A stretch of DNA of 64,000 nt, from assembly GCA_016201105.1 (NCBI GenBank), contig JACQDN010000069.1, positions 61,442-125,441 on the forward strand, written 5' to 3'. This DNA is from Pseudomonadota bacterium. Lineage in GTDB: Bacteria; Pseudomonadota; Alphaproteobacteria; Micropepsales; Micropepsaceae. Shown here piece after piece: positions 18,548 through 28,107 of this stretch (its first letter is position 1; every line of letters starts with the position of its first letter). The notes under the pieces are model-generated. The model was not told where the DNA came from. It saw only the letters and a program-made list of their open reading frames with translations, and searched no databases. The translations under genes were made by a program, and so were the position numbers.

Positions 18548-18878
18548 GACACCTCTACATGCCCGCCACTGTACTCTCGGGCCGCTTCACAGATGATGAA
18601 CGCCGCGTTTATCGCCCATTCATCCGCCGACCTATTGCGCCGGATCAAGAGGCGTTCCGCCACACACGTTTGGTTGCGGAATCTGACGGGCAAGGCCCAT
18701 GACAACGCGGTAAGGATAAATACGCGCCTCCCGCACGAGCGTTGCATCTCACGCATGGCAAAATAGATCGCCGGTTTCTCGCCTTTTGGCATTCTGAGTG
18801 CAAAAACCGGCCGCGTAGCCGTCTGGCCGGTTGGACGATGTCCGCCTATCTCTGGGGCCGGCAAACGGAGGTGCCACG
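18548..18878. other. 331-bp divergent intergenic region
   Basis: The region lies between the divergent hemolysin-III-like and DUF5694 genes and probably holds both promoters. I see no tRNA, no palindromic repeat and no clear hexamer pair. A 106-codon minus-strand frame (18544-18864) ends in an ATGA overlap with the hemolysin-III gene; its sequence has an Arg/Cys-rich character and no recognisable domain, so I do not call it a gene. Confidence 0.5.
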
Positions 18879-19679
18879 ATGAGATTTGCGGGACTGGCGT
18901 TCGCGGGCGCTTTGCTGCTGGCCGGGAACATGGATGCGGCCCACGCCGCCGACGCTCCGATCGACGTGATGATCGTGGGCAACTTCCACATGAGCAATCC
19001 CGGACGCGATCTTCACAATGTGCAGGTCGACGACGTCCTTTCGCCCAAGCGGCAAGGCGAAATCGCGGCCGCCGTCGCGGGCCTCGCCAAATTCAAGCCG
19101 ACGATGGTGGATGTGGAATGGCCGGCGGACCTCACGACCCAGCGCTACGATTCCTATGTGAAGGGCACGCTGGCGCCGTCGCACAACGAAGTGGTGCAGC
19201 TCGGTTTCCGGCTGGCGAAATCGCAGAGCCTCAACACCGTGCACGGCATCGATGTCGACGGCGATTTTCCGTACGACGCCGTGCAGGCCTACGCCAAGGC
19301 GCACGGCCAAGATGCGATCCTCACGAATGCCAATGCCGAGATCGAGACCTTCACCCAAACGCAAGAAGCGATGCTGAAATCGGGCACGGTGAGCCAGGTG
19401 CTGCGTTTCCTCAACGATCCCAAGGCAATCGAGAGTGGCAACGGATTTTACCGCCTGATGCTGCGCGTGGGCGGTGGCCAGGAACAGCCCGGGGCCGATC
19501 TTTTGACCGCCTGGTACAAGCGCAATTTCCTGCTCTGCGCCAATATCGTGCAGCTGGCGAAACCCGGCGATCGCGTCGTCGTGTTCTACGGCTCGGGCCA
19601 TTCCTTCCTGCTGCGCCAATGCGTCAAGGAATCGCCCGGCTACCGGCTGGTCGAACCGAACGACTACCTGCCGAAGTAA
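18879..19679 (+). CDS. DUF5694 domain-containing periplasmic protein
   Basis: A 266-residue protein with a clear signal peptide (about 1-25, ending AHAADA). The mature part begins DVMIVGNFHMSNPGRD, the typical opening of DUF5694 proteins, and ends with VVVFYGSGHSFLLRQC; the two His stretches recall TraB/ChaN-like erythromycin-esterase-fold families. The function is unknown. The start at 18879 has a GGAGGTG ribosome site. A repeat element follows directly after the stop. Confidence 0.85.
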   Translation: MRFAGLAFAGALLLAGNMDAAHAADAPIDVMIVGNFHMSNPGRDLHNVQVDDVLSPKRQGEIAAAVAGLAKFKPTMVDVEWPADLTTQRYDSYVKGTLAPSHNEVVQLGFRLAKSQSLNTVHGIDVDGDFPYDAVQAYAKAHGQDAILTNANAEIETFTQTQEAMLKSGTVSQVLRFLNDPKAIESGNGFYRLMLRVGGGQEQPGADLLTAWYKRNFLLCANIVQLAKPGDRVVVFYGSGHSFLLRQCVKESPGYRLVEPNDYLPK

Positions 19680-19689
19680 CGAACGCTGT

Positions 19690-19868
19690 TGTCATCCCCG
19701 GCGAGCCGCGCCAAGCGCGGCGAGGTCAGGGGAGCCAGGTCGTGACGGCAACTCGATCTCAACAGGTGCGTGCGCAATGCTTTTGCGAGCGGTCTCGTGG
19801 ACGACCACCTAGATCCCCTTGACCTCGCTCCGCGCACTTCGTGCGCGAAGCTCGCCGGGGATGACAAG
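19690..19868. repeat. Palindromic intergenic repeat, GTCATCCCCGGCGA family
   Basis: The left end reads GTCATCCCCGGCGAGC and the right end GCTCGCCGGGGATGAC, an exact inverted pair. Inner arms include GCGCCAAGCGCGGCGAGGTC and its partner near 19822-19840, and a CGCGCACTTCGTGCGCG hairpin. It separates the DUF5694 gene from the C-terminal oxygenase fragment described next. Confidence 0.85.
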
Positions 19869-19878
19869 GATGCGCTAA

Positions 19879-20058
19879 CGTCGGTGCATGAATCGCAGCA
19901 GAATCGAATCGCTCTTCGCGACAAACGCGCCGTTTATCAGTGTCGCGCCGCGCGCCGGGACGATCTTGATATGGGAAAGCTTCCTGCGCCATGAAGTGCC
20001 GCTGAATTCCGCCAGACAGAAGCGCGTGAGCGTGAGCTTCAACTTCGCGCTTCGATGA
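19879..20058 (+). pseudogene. C-terminal fragment of a 2OG-Fe(II) oxygenase-like protein
   Basis: An open stretch with ATG at 19888 encodes about 56 residues. They include APRAGTILIWESFLRHEV and end RVSVSFNFALR, which matches the C-terminal end of the putative 2-oxoglutarate/iron oxygenase family (TIGR02466-like), including the metal His in RHEV and the 2OG-binding Arg in the R-x-S-x-S motif. The first two thirds, with the HxD metal ligands, are missing; a stop at 19876 and the palindromic repeat lie immediately upstream. The fragment stop overlaps the next gene start (ATGA), so it may still be translated as a leader for that gene. Confidence 0.6.
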
Positions 20059-21734
20059 GTCCCTTGCGCGTTCTCATCCTGGGCGGCTACGGCACCTTCG
20101 GCGGGCGTCTGGCAAAGCTTCTTTCGAATGAAGAAAACCTGACGCTCATTATCGCGGGACGATCGCTCGTCAAAGCGACGATTTTCCGCACGGAACTGAA
20201 AGGCCGCGCAGGCCTAGAGCCTGCTCAGCTTGATCGCAATGAAAATCTTCCATCGCAATTGGCGGCGCTGAAACCGGACAGTCTGATCGACGCCAGCGGA
20301 CCATTTCAGGCCTATGGCGCCGATCCCTATCGCGTCGTGAAAGCCTGCATCGCGGCTGGCGTTCACTATCTCGATTTCGCGGATAGCACGGACTTCGTGC
20401 GCGGCATCGCAGAGTTCGACGCAGAAGCGCGCGCTCACAGTGTCGCCGTCATCTCCGGCGTCAGCAGCCTGCCGGCGCTCTCCTTTGCCGTGGCGCGAGC
20501 GCTCGCGCGTGGCATGGCCCGCGTTGAAAGTTACACCGTCGGCATTGCGCCTTCGCCCTACGCGGCCATGGGCATGAACGTCATCCAAGCGATCGCGAGC
20601 TATGCGGGAAAACCGGTGCGCCGCTGGCGCGACGGTAAGGAGACAACCGCTCGCGCTTTGATCGAGGCGCGGCGCTTCACGATCGCACCGCCCGCCGCGC
20701 TGCCGCTGCGCAGCCGCCGGTTCGCACTGGTGGACGTGCCGGATTTGACGCTAGCGCGAGAGATATTTCCCGATCTGCAATCAAGTTGGGTGGGCGCCGG
20801 CACCGAACCGGTCCTCTGGCATCGCGGTTTGAGCGCGCTGGCCTGGTTGGCGCGGCTCAAGCTTTTGCCGTCGCTGCGCCCGTTCTCAAAGTTGTTTCAC
20901 TGGGTAATGGGGCATTGGCGCTGGGGCGAAGATCGCGGCGGCATGTTCGTTTCGCTCGGCGGTATCGATGCCGAAGGGCGCAAGCTGAAGCGTACCTGGA
21001 GTCTTGTCGCGGGAGGAGATGCGGGACCGTTCGTGCCTTGTCTCGCAGCGCAAGCTCTGGTGAAGCGCGTTCTCGCCGGACAAGCGCTCAGACCCGGTGC
21101 TCGAACCGCGGCGAAAGAGCTAGAGCTTTCGGAATTCGATCCGGCATTTGCACAGCTCGCCATTCGCACCGGAATTCTGACGACACGCGACGGCGATACA
21201 GCGAGTCTTTATCGCCGGACGTTTGGCAAGGCTTATGAAACACTGCCTGGGCCGATCCAGATCATGCATGACGGAACGGGCGTGTGGCGAGCGAGCGGCA
21301 GATCCGAGATCGTGCTTGGACGATCGCCCCTCGCCCATCTTTTAGCGCTGGTCATGGGGTTCCCGAAAGCAGGCGCCGACGTCCCCGTCACGGTGACGTT
21401 CGAAACCAGGAACGGTGAAGAAAAATGGACGCGCAATTTCGCCGGCAGCGTGTTCTCGAGCATCCAGGCGCAGGGACGTGGGCGCTCGGTGCATCTGACC
21501 TGCGAGCGTTTCGGGCCGCTCACGTTCGCGATGGCGCTGGTGCGCGATGGCGGGAAATTACGGCTGGTGATCCGGCGCTGGTCGGTGTTCGGCATCGCGA
21601 TGCCGAGGTTTCTGGGGCCGCGCGGCGAGACCTATGAAAGCGTGGAAGACGGCAAGTTCTGCTTCCACGTCGAAGTTGCGCTGCCCGTCGTCGGACTGAT
21701 CGTGCGCTATCGCGGGTGGTTGGTGCGGGACTAG
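20055..21734 (+). CDS. Saccharopine-dehydrogenase-like Rossmann protein with DUF4166 domain
   Basis: A 559-residue two-domain protein. The N-terminus has a dinucleotide motif GGYGTFGGRLA (9-19), then ALKPDSLIDASGPFQAYG and AGVHYLDFADS, as in saccharopine-reductase-like NAD(P)-binding proteins. The C-terminal 190 residues (from about TFGKAYETLPGPIQIMHDG) form a DUF4166 domain. This fusion is found in other Proteobacteria but the substrate is unknown. It starts inside the stop of the oxygenase fragment, so it probably was the second gene of a coupled pair. Confidence 0.85.
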   Translation: MSPLRVLILGGYGTFGGRLAKLLSNEENLTLIIAGRSLVKATIFRTELKGRAGLEPAQLDRNENLPSQLAALKPDSLIDASGPFQAYGADPYRVVKACIAAGVHYLDFADSTDFVRGIAEFDAEARAHSVAVISGVSSLPALSFAVARALARGMARVESYTVGIAPSPYAAMGMNVIQAIASYAGKPVRRWRDGKETTARALIEARRFTIAPPAALPLRSRRFALVDVPDLTLAREIFPDLQSSWVGAGTEPVLWHRGLSALAWLARLKLLPSLRPFSKLFHWVMGHWRWGEDRGGMFVSLGGIDAEGRKLKRTWSLVAGGDAGPFVPCLAAQALVKRVLAGQALRPGARTAAKELELSEFDPAFAQLAIRTGILTTRDGDTASLYRRTFGKAYETLPGPIQIMHDGTGVWRASGRSEIVLGRSPLAHLLALVMGFPKAGADVPVTVTFETRNGEEKWTRNFAGSVFSSIQAQGRGRSVHLTCERFGPLTFAMALVRDGGKLRLVIRRWSVFGIAMPRFLGPRGETYESVEDGKFCFHVEVALPVVGLIVRYRGWLVRD

Positions 21735-21736
21735 TA

Positions 21737-21888
21737 GTCACCTCTCCCTTGTGGAGAGGTCGAAATTTGCGAAGCAAATTTCGGGTGAGGGGAAGCGTCG
21801 AAGAACAGAACGCGTCGGGCACTTCCCCTCACCCGAAAAATCTTCGCTGCGCTCAGATTTTTCGACCTCCCCACGAGGGGGAGGTGAT
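21737..21888. repeat. Family A palindromic repeat, copy 3
   Basis: Same layout as the copies at 8016 and 9282, with a slightly diverged left half (CACCTCTCCCTTGTGGAGAG) and a canonical right half ending GGGGGAGGTGA. It fills the convergent gap between the DUF4166 gene and the DUF6481 gene. Confidence 0.9.
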
Positions 21889-21896
21889 GCGCCGCC

Positions 21897-22277
21897 CTAC
21901 TTCTTCCGCTTTTTGCGGTCGGCGTAGCGCTTGTCGCGCGCGACCTTGTCGTCGGCATCTTTCTTGGCTTTGCGGGCGGCGGCTTCGGCCGCTTCCTTGG
22001 CCCGCGCGGCGGCGGCGAGTTTTTCGGCTTCGACGCGCGCGGCTTCCTTGGCCACGCGCTCTTCGGCGTCGCGTTTGGCCTGAGCCGCTTTCTCCACCTT
22101 GCGCTTGGCGGCGCGTTCCTCGCGCTGCGCATTCACGCTGACGCGCGCGGACTGGCGCTCGGCGGCGCCAGCTTGGGCTGCGCGCGCCTTGGCGCGGGCC
22201 TTTTCCAGCTGCGCTTCTTTCGCCTTGGCCGCCGTGCTCAAACGGTCGGAAAAATTGGGGTCCTTGAATCCTCGCAT
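21897..22277 (-). CDS. DUF6481 family protein
   Basis: A 126-residue, extremely Ala/Lys/Glu/Arg-rich protein, predicted to be one long charged helix or coiled coil. It begins MRGFKDPNFSDRLSTAAKAK, the typical DUF6481 start, and ends in a basic RDKRYADRKKRKK tail. A GTG six bases upstream in the same frame could also serve as start. The role is unknown; the basic tail could bind nucleic acid. Confidence 0.8.
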   Translation of the reverse strand: MRGFKDPNFSDRLSTAAKAKEAQLEKARAKARAAQAGAAERQSARVSVNAQREERAAKRKVEKAAQAKRDAEERVAKEAARVEAEKLAAAARAKEAAEAAARKAKKDADDKVARDKRYADRKKRKK

Positions 22278-22352
22278 GGTCACACTTTCAATAAGTTTGG
22301 CGATGGGTTTGGCTCTGATGTCGGCGGCGCGGCAAGACGATGTTCGCCCGCG

Positions 22353-22616
22353 TCACGACATCCGAAGCGGATATCTCTTGATGAAGGCGTCCAGCTTTTG
22401 GGCAAGCTGCGACACGCCATATTCGCGATCCCAAGCCGAGACCGCGTCGGCGGCGATCTTCTCGCGCTGCTCGCTGGAGAGCGAACTCCAATTGGCGAGC
22501 AAGGCGCTGCCCAGACGGCGGACATAGAACTCTTCTTCGCTGGGATATTTGAAGACCTTCTTCGCCGGGAACTTCATCGCCGGCTGCTTGGGAGCGGCTT
22601 TTGCGGAATCGGACAT
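22353..22616 (-). CDS. Small conserved-looking protein upstream of DUF6481 gene
   Basis: An 87-residue soluble protein starting MSDSAKAAPKQPAMKFPAKK. A short basic, Pro-rich N-terminus is followed by a helical region (about 26-80) containing WSSLSSEQREKIAADAVSAW. No family recognised. It lies on the same strand as rpoD, 106 bp downstream of it, and as the DUF6481 gene 75 bp further on. Confidence 0.6.
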   Translation of the reverse strand: MSDSAKAAPKQPAMKFPAKKVFKYPSEEEFYVRRLGSALLANWSSLSSEQREKIAADAVSAWDREYGVSQLAQKLDAFIKRYPLRMS

Positions 22617-22722
22617 CGTACGTCTTTCGTGTGAGAGTGATGCGAAACGGTTCAGCCCTACGCCCCACGGCCTTGGATGCTCCCACTCTAGACCCGTTCT
22701 CCTTTCAGCGCGAGAGAACTGA

Positions 22723-25266
22723 CTAGTTATCCAAAAAGCTCCGTAGCTTCCTTGAACGACTAGGGTGCTTCAGCTTCCGCAGCGCCTTGGCCTCGATCTG
22801 ACGGATGCGTTCGCGCGTCACGCTGAACTGCTGGCCCACTTCTTCCAGGGTGTGATCGGTGTTCATGCCGATGCCGAAGCGCATGCGCAGCACGCGTTCT
22901 TCGCGCGGGGTGAGGGTGGCGAGCACGCGGGTGGTGGTTTCGCGCAAGTTCGCCTGGATCGCGGCGTCGATCGGCAAGACCACATTGGGGTCCATGATGA
23001 AGTCGCCCAGATGCGAATCTTCCTCGTCGCCGATCGGCGTTTCGAGGGAGATCGGCTCTTTGGCGATCTTTAGAACCTTGCGCACTTTTTCGAGCGGCAT
23101 GGCCAGGCGCTCGGCCAGTTCTTCCGGCGTCGGCTCGCGGCCGATTTCGTGCAGCATCTGGCGCGAGGTGCGCACCAGCTTGTTGATGGTCTCGATCATG
23201 TGCACCGGAATGCGGATGGTGCGCGCCTGATCGGCGATGGAGCGGGTGATGGCCTGGCGGATCCACCACGTCGCGTAGGTCGAGAACTTATACCCACGTC
23301 TATATTCGAACTTATCGACCGCCTTCATCAACCCGATATTGCCTTCCTGGATAAGGTCGAGGAACTGCAGGCCGCGATTGGTGTATTTCTTGGCGATCGA
23401 GATCACGAGACGCAGGTTCGCCTCGATCATTTCCTTCTTGGCCTGCCCGCTCTCGCGCTCGCCTTTCTGCACGGTGTGCACGATGCGGCGATATTCGACG
23501 ATGGAGGTGCGCATTTCCTGCGCCAGCGTCTGGATTTCGTCGCGGATGGCGTTGACCTTGTCGCGCTCGTCGGCGACGAAATCCTTCCAGCCGACGCGGG
23601 AAAGTCGGCCCACGCGGCGCGCCCAATTGGGATCGAGCTCGTTGCCGAAATGCTCTTTGAGAAAATCGCCGCGGTCGACACCATGGGCTTCGGCCAGACG
23701 CAGCAGGCGGCCTTCGAGCGAGACGAGACGGCGGTTGATGCCGTACATCTGATCGACAAGGGCTTCGATGCGGTTGTTGTTGAGCTTCAGGCTCTTGACG
23801 AGATCGACGGTCTCGTTGCGCAGCTTCTTGAAGCGGCGTTCCTGGCTGGTCGAAAGCTCATCGGCGCCGAGCGCGGCTTCGACGCTGGCGTCCTGCAGCT
23901 TGCCGAGCTTCTTGTAGAGCGAGGCGATCTGATCGAGAGTTTCGAGAACCTGCGGCTTGAGCGCAGCTTCCATCGCCGACAGCGGCAGATTGCCTTCGTC
24001 GTCTTCCTCATCGCCGGCGGCATCGGCGGCAGCGGCGGCTTCACCGGGATCGACGGGTTCGCCGTCAACCGGCGCCGGCCTTGGCGGCAGCACCGGTTTC
24101 GGAATCACCGGACGCGGCGGCGCCATCACGGGTGCACCACCGCCGCCGTTCATCACATAAGGCGGCGTGACGCCGGGGATAGGCGTGCCGCCGCGGCCCG
24201 CGGCGGCGGCGGCTTCCGCCGCGGCAGCGGCCGCGGCCTGGCCTTCGGGGCCCGCGCCATACATCGCTTCCAGATCGATGATGTCGCGAAGCAGAACTTT
24301 GCCTTCGTTCAACTCGTCGCGCCACACGGTGAGCGCTTCGAAAGTGAGCGGAGATTCGCAGAGCGCGCCGATCATCAATTCGCGGCCCGCTTCGATGCGC
24401 TTGGCGATGGCAATTTCGCCTTCGCGGCTGAGCAGCTCGACGCTGCCCATTTCGCGCAAATACATGCGCACCGGATCGTCGGTGCGGTCGTAGGTCTCTT
24501 TCTCGGAGTCGACGGTGGCGACGGCCTTGCCGGTGGTGGTGGCGGGCACGCTGCCTTCCGCCGCTTCGGCGCCCTCTTCCTGCTCTTCGCTTTCGATGAC
24601 GTTGATGCCCATCTCGTTGAGCATCGACATGGTGTCTTCGATCTGCTCGGAGGAAACCTTCTCCGACGGCAGGACCTTGTTCAGTTCGTCATAGGTGACG
24701 TAGCCGCGCGTCTTGGCCTTGGCGATCATCTTGCGCACGCCGACATCGGACATGTCGAGCAGCGGCGAATCCGGATCTTCGCGGGCGGTTTGCGGCTCCT
24801 CGCCCGGCTTCATTTTGCCGGCGGGAACCTTGCCGTCTTTCTTGAGGGCTTCGGGCTTGAGCGCTTCGGGGCCCTTCTTGGCAGGCAGAACGGCGCCACC
24901 CTTGGTCTTGAGATCGGGCTTGGCGGGCGGCTGCTTGCCCTTCAGAACGGGCTGAACCTTGAGGGCGACGGGCTTGGCGAGCTTGGCGGATTTGGGTTCC
25001 GGCTTCTTCGGCTCTGGCTTCTTGGACCCTATCTTCTGGGGCCCAATCTTCTGGGACCCGATCTTTTGGGCTCCAATCTTTTGGGGGCCAGTCTTCTGGG
25101 GAGCGGCTTTCTTGACCGCGGCCGCCTTGGAGGCGGCCGGCTTGGCGGCGGCCGCCTTGGAGGCGGCCTTCGGGAGGGGACGGTTGGGTTTGGCCGGCTT
25201 GGTCGCCGGTTTTGCCGTTTTCTTCACCTGGGTCTTGGTCGCCACGTCGTTTCCGTATCCCGTCAT
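22723..25266 (-). CDS. rpoD: RNA polymerase sigma factor RpoD (sigma70), extended N-terminus
   Basis: The primary sigma factor. Region 1.1 is at about 170-235, region 1.2 begins [11 protein letters not shown], the non-conserved region is Ala/Gly/Pro-rich, region 2 includes [20 protein letters not shown] and [10 protein letters not shown], and region 4.2 has [20 protein letters not shown] near the end. At 847 residues it is longer than the usual 600-690 for Alphaproteobacteria. The excess is a Lys/Ala/Pro-rich N-terminal extension of roughly 160 residues holding five PQKIG-like repeats, plus the expanded non-conserved region. A GTG at 25242 is an alternative start. It follows dnaG, the classical arrangement. 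Confidence 0.96.
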   Translation of the reverse strand: MTGYGNDVATKTQVKKTAKPATKPAKPNRPLPKAASKAAAAKPAASKAAAVKKAAPQKTGPQKIGAQKIGSQKIGPQKIGSKKPEPKKPEPKSAKLAKPVALKVQPVLKGKQPPAKPDLKTKGGAVLPAKKGPEALKPEALKKDGKVPAGKMKPGEEPQTAREDPDSPLLDMSDVGVRKMIAKAKTRGYVTYDELNKVLPSEKVSSEQIEDTMSMLNEMGINVIESEEQEEGAEAAEGSVPATTTGKAVATVDSEKETYDRTDDPVRMYLREMGSVELLSREGEIAIAKRIEAGRELMIGALCESPLTFEALTVWRDELNEGKVLLRDIIDLEAMYGAGPEGQAAAAAAAEAAAAAGRGGTPIPGVTPPYVMNGGGGAPVMAPPRPVIPKPVLPPRPAPVDGEPVDPGEAAAAADAAGDEEDDEGNLPLSAMEAALKPQVLETLDQIASLYKKLGKLQDASVEAALGADELSTSQERRFKKLRNETVDLVKSLKLNNNRIEALVDQMYGINRRLVSLEGRLLRLAEAHGVDRGDFLKEHFGNELDPNWARRVGRLSRVGWKDFVADERDKVNAIRDEIQTLAQEMRTSIVEYRRIVHTVQKGERESGQAKKEMIEANLRLVISIAKKYTNRGLQFLDLIQEGNIGLMKAVDKFEYRRGYKFSTYATWWIRQAITRSIADQARTIRIPVHMIETINKLVRTSRQMLHEIGREPTPEELAERLAMPLEKVRKVLKIAKEPISLETPIGDEEDSHLGDFIMDPNVVLPIDAAIQANLRETTTRVLATLTPREERVLRMRFGIGMNTDHTLEEVGQQFSVTRERIRQIEAKALRKLKHPSRSRKLRSFLDN
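25026..25101. repeat. 15-bp minisatellite inside rpoD
   Basis: Five tandem copies of a 15-bp unit (consensus on the plus strand CCAATCTTCTGGGGC) encode the PQKIG-type pentapeptide repeats of the RpoD N-terminal extension. Third-position differences separate the copies, so the array is not brand new. Adjacent 25130-25170 also repeats a GCGGCCGCCTTGGAGGCGGC block. Confidence 0.8.
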
Positions 25267-25344
25267 TGCCGTGCGCCGCTTCGTTGGTCCCTGGGGAGGC
25301 CCAGCGCCGGTTCAAAAAGGTGCCCCTATATAGAGGCGAGAGAG

Positions 25345-27213
25345 TCACTCGTTTGAGGGGCCCAAAAGGCGACGGGCTTCAAGCCAGTTTTCCTCGGTCG
25401 CCTCGGATTTGAAACGCTCCACGGCCCGCACCCGCTCAAGATCGAGTTCGGTGATCTGCCGTAGTTGCGCAACTGCACTGAGCCAGTGGGCCTCGAAATC
25501 CTCGCCATCGGCACTCCCCCCCGTACCTTCGAGTACGGCGTCCGCGCCGATGCCGCCTGGCCCGCGACGCCCCTTCAGGCGGTCAACAAGGTCGGCAAGC
25601 CCCACCCGGACCAGATGGTTCTCAAGCCCTGCTTTTTCAAGCTTAAAGCCGGAAGCGGCGAGGTTTAGGAGTTCGTGACGGAGCCTGTCAAGAACGCGGT
25701 CCTGGAAGGAAAGAGCGGCCAGCACCTCGCCGTGGCGCAGGGCGATCTCGGGCCAGGCAAAGAGAAGCTCGGCGAGTTCCATCTCCTTCATCCGCCGGGC
25801 CCCGGCCTGATGGGTGCGGGCAAGCACGCTGTTCTTGAGGGCCGCGGAAACCGGGGCAAGCGGGGCGCGGCCGTGCAATTGGGACGGCATCCCACGCCTC
25901 GTTTCCTTTCCGCGGTATCCAGTCTCGTCCCGTGGCTTGAATTGGCGGCGCTTGAAGGTGTCGAAGACCCGTTGCTCGAAATCGCGCCGGTAATAGTCGG
26001 CGATCTTGCTGTCCTGGATGCGCCCGACGATCTCGGCGAGCGTGCGTTCGAGGCCGGCACGACGTTCCGGCGTGGAGAAATCTTTGCCCTCGGTTTCCGC
26101 CCGCCACAGCACGAGCGCCAGCGGCTCTGCGGCGTCCAGAATCTTCTTCATCGCGGGCGTGCCGTTGGCGCGAAGAAAACTGTCGGGATCTTCGCCGGCC
26201 GGCAGGAAGGCGAAGCGCAGACTGTAACCGGGCTTGAGATGCGCAAGCGCGAGATGGGCGGCGCGATGGGCCGCGCGCTGACCGGCGTCGTCGCCGTCGA
26301 AACAGAGAATGGGCTCAGGCGCGCTGCGCCACAGAAGATGCAGCTGGTCTTCGGTGAGCGCGGTGCCGAGCGGGGCCACCGCCGCCTCGAAGCCGGCGCG
26401 CACCAGCGCGATCACATCCATATAGCCTTCGGCGACGACGATGCTCTGCGCCTTGATCGCGGCGGGGCGCGAGGTCGCGAAATTGTAGAGCAGCTGGCCT
26501 TTGGAAAAGAGCGTGGTCTCGCCGGTGTTGATGTATTTGGGCTTGGCGTCGGGATCGAGTGCGCGCGCGCCAAACGCGATGACGCGGCCGCGCGGATCGC
26601 TGATCGCGAAGGTGACGCGGTTGAAAAAGAAATCGCGGGGGCCGCGATTGTCCTCCGATGGCCGCGCCAGGCCCGCGGCAACCATGTCGTCTAAGGTGAC
26701 GTTCTTGGTCTTGAGATGTTCGATCAGCGCATTGCCTTGCGGCGCATAGCCGAGGCGGAATTGCCTGGCGACGGCTTCGCCCAAACCGCGCGTCGCCAGA
26801 TAATCGCGCGTGGCGCGCCCGACGGGCTCGCGCAACTGTGCTTCGTAGAACTGGCAGGCGAGCTCGACGATGTCATAGAGCGATTTTTTTTGGGCCTCGC
26901 GCGCTTCGTCGTCCGCTGTCCATTTGGGAAGCTCGACGCCCGCTTCTCCTGCCAGCCGTTCCACCGCTTCGGGGAAGGAGAGGCCTTCGGTTTCCATCAG
27001 CCATTTGAAGGCGTCGCCGCCCTTGCCGCATCCGAAGCATTTGTAGGTGCGCCGCTCGTTTTCGACCTTGAAGCTGGGGGATTTCTCCTTGTGGAAGGGG
27101 CAGCAGCCCCACATCACCCGGCCCTTGCGGACCAGCTTCACGCGCCGTCCCACCAGCTGGACGAGATCCGTCCGGCGGAGAATTTCCTCAAGCAGGCCTT
27201 GGCCGTAGCGCAT
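25345..27213 (-). CDS. dnaG: DNA primase DnaG
   Basis: The enzyme that lays RNA primers at the replication fork. The 622-residue protein has a CHC2 zinc domain (Cys38, His41, Cys59, Cys62, in CCPFH and KCFGCGKGGD), an RNA polymerase/Toprim core with VVAEGYMDVIALVRAG and the metal-binding CFDGDDAG, and a C-terminal DnaB-interaction region with low conservation. It is 78 bp upstream of rpoD on the same strand, matching the conserved dnaG-rpoD arrangement. Confidence 0.96.
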   Translation of the reverse strand: MRYGQGLLEEILRRTDLVQLVGRRVKLVRKGRVMWGCCPFHKEKSPSFKVENERRTYKCFGCGKGGDAFKWLMETEGLSFPEAVERLAGEAGVELPKWTADDEAREAQKKSLYDIVELACQFYEAQLREPVGRATRDYLATRGLGEAVARQFRLGYAPQGNALIEHLKTKNVTLDDMVAAGLARPSEDNRGPRDFFFNRVTFAISDPRGRVIAFGARALDPDAKPKYINTGETTLFSKGQLLYNFATSRPAAIKAQSIVVAEGYMDVIALVRAGFEAAVAPLGTALTEDQLHLLWRSAPEPILCFDGDDAGQRAAHRAAHLALAHLKPGYSLRFAFLPAGEDPDSFLRANGTPAMKKILDAAEPLALVLWRAETEGKDFSTPERRAGLERTLAEIVGRIQDSKIADYYRRDFEQRVFDTFKRRQFKPRDETGYRGKETRRGMPSQLHGRAPLAPVSAALKNSVLARTHQAGARRMKEMELAELLFAWPEIALRHGEVLAALSFQDRVLDRLRHELLNLAASGFKLEKAGLENHLVRVGLADLVDRLKGRRGPGGIGADAVLEGTGGSADGEDFEAHWLSAVAQLRQITELDLERVRAVERFKSEATEENWLEARRLLGPSNE

Positions 27214-27287
27214 GGGGCGAGATTACGCGAAAGCCGCTCGAAAAAGCTGCGGCGAAACGCGAATCATTCTGTGAATCATAGCGAGGT

Positions 27288-27456
27288 TCTTCCTTCCCCG
27301 CCGTTGCGGGGGAGGTGCCAGACGCGCGCGACCGCGCGCGGATGACGGAGGGGTGGCGGTAGCGGTGACGAACAAGCGCGATTTTTTTCTTGTTTCCCGC
27401 CACCCCCTCCGCCTCGCTGCGCTCGGCACCTCCCCCGCAACGGCGAGGGAGGAAGG
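27288..27456. repeat. Family B palindromic repeat, copy 2
   Basis: Opens TTCTTCCTTCCCCGCCGTTG and closes with the mirrored GCAACGGCGAGGGAGGAAGG. Inner arms GATGACGGAGGGGTGGCGG and CCGCCACCCCCTCCGCCTCG face each other around a short A/T-rich centre. It occupies most of the gap between dnaG and the acetyltransferase gene. Confidence 0.9.
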
Positions 27457-27463
27457 ATACGCA

Positions 27464-27898
27464 CTACAGCTTCTTCTGGAAGTGGAAGCTGGTGATCGAG
27501 AGTTTCAGCCGGTGGTAGAAGCGGTGGGCGCCCAGGCGGAACGTGCCGCTGTCGAGGTGGAACTCGCTGCAGCCTTCTTTTCTTGCGTGATCTTCCATCC
27601 ACGTCATCAGCGCTTCGGCAAAGCCCTTGCCGCGGTGGGATTCCAGCGCAATGAGATCGTCGACATAAAGCGCCTTGCCCCAGGCGAGCCATTCGGAAAT
27701 GCGAAAGCTCGCCGCCGCGACCGGTTCGCCGACATCTTCGACGTAGATCAGCCGCCAGCCGGAAGCGGCCTTCTGGCGTTTCACCCGTTCGATGAATTCC
27801 TCCGGCGTTTTGATGTGCGGGCGCAGTTCGCACATCACCGGATAGACGGCGCGGAAGTCGGAATCGGCGGTGGCTTCTTTGACGGCGAAGGTGGGCAT
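27464..27898 (-). CDS. GNAT family N-acetyltransferase
   Basis: A 144-residue acetyltransferase. The acetyl-CoA-binding motif A is visible as LYVDDLIALESHRGKGFAEAL (about 78-98; Arg-Gly-Lys-Gly-Phe-Ala), with a final motif B around HRFYHRLKLSITSFHF. The substrate cannot be inferred. It is flanked by a family B repeat downstream and a family A repeat upstream, and is probably transcribed alone. Confidence 0.85.
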   Translation of the reverse strand: MPTFAVKEATADSDFRAVYPVMCELRPHIKTPEEFIERVKRQKAASGWRLIYVEDVGEPVAAASFRISEWLAWGKALYVDDLIALESHRGKGFAEALMTWMEDHARKEGCSEFHLDSGTFRLGAHRFYHRLKLSITSFHFQKKL

Positions 27899-27922
27899 TG
27901 CTCGAGCTCTTTCATCTCAAAA

Positions 27923-28103
27923 CTACCCTCCCCTTGAGGGAGGGTCGAAAATTTCTGCGAACAAAGTGAGCGGAAATTTTCGGGGAGGGGTTATGCCGAG
28001 ACGTTCAACGCAAGCACGAATTTCGGAGCCATGAACTCAACCAGCACGGCACGACCCCTCCCCGAAGCGCTTCGCGCTTCGACCCTCCCTCAAGGGGAGG
28101 GTA
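27923..28103. repeat. Family A palindromic repeat (variant A2), copy 4
   Basis: Outer hairpins are TACCCTCCCCTTGAGGGAGG on the left and CCCTCCCTCAAGGGGAGGGTA on the right. Variant A2 has GGGGAGGGG or GGGGAGGA instead of GGGTGGGGG towards the centre. The centre between the half-modules is about 65 bp and unrelated to other copies. Confidence 0.88.
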
Positions 28104-28107
28104 AAAA

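Noticed and set aside
18544..18864. 106-codon frame upstream of the hemolysin-III-like gene
   Set aside because: It ends with an ATGA overlap, which is suggestive, but it has no recognisable domain, unusual Arg/Cys content and would occupy a divergent promoter region.
23149..25356. 735-codon plus-strand frame opposite rpoD
   Set aside because: Antisense of a full-length sigma70 with all conserved regions.
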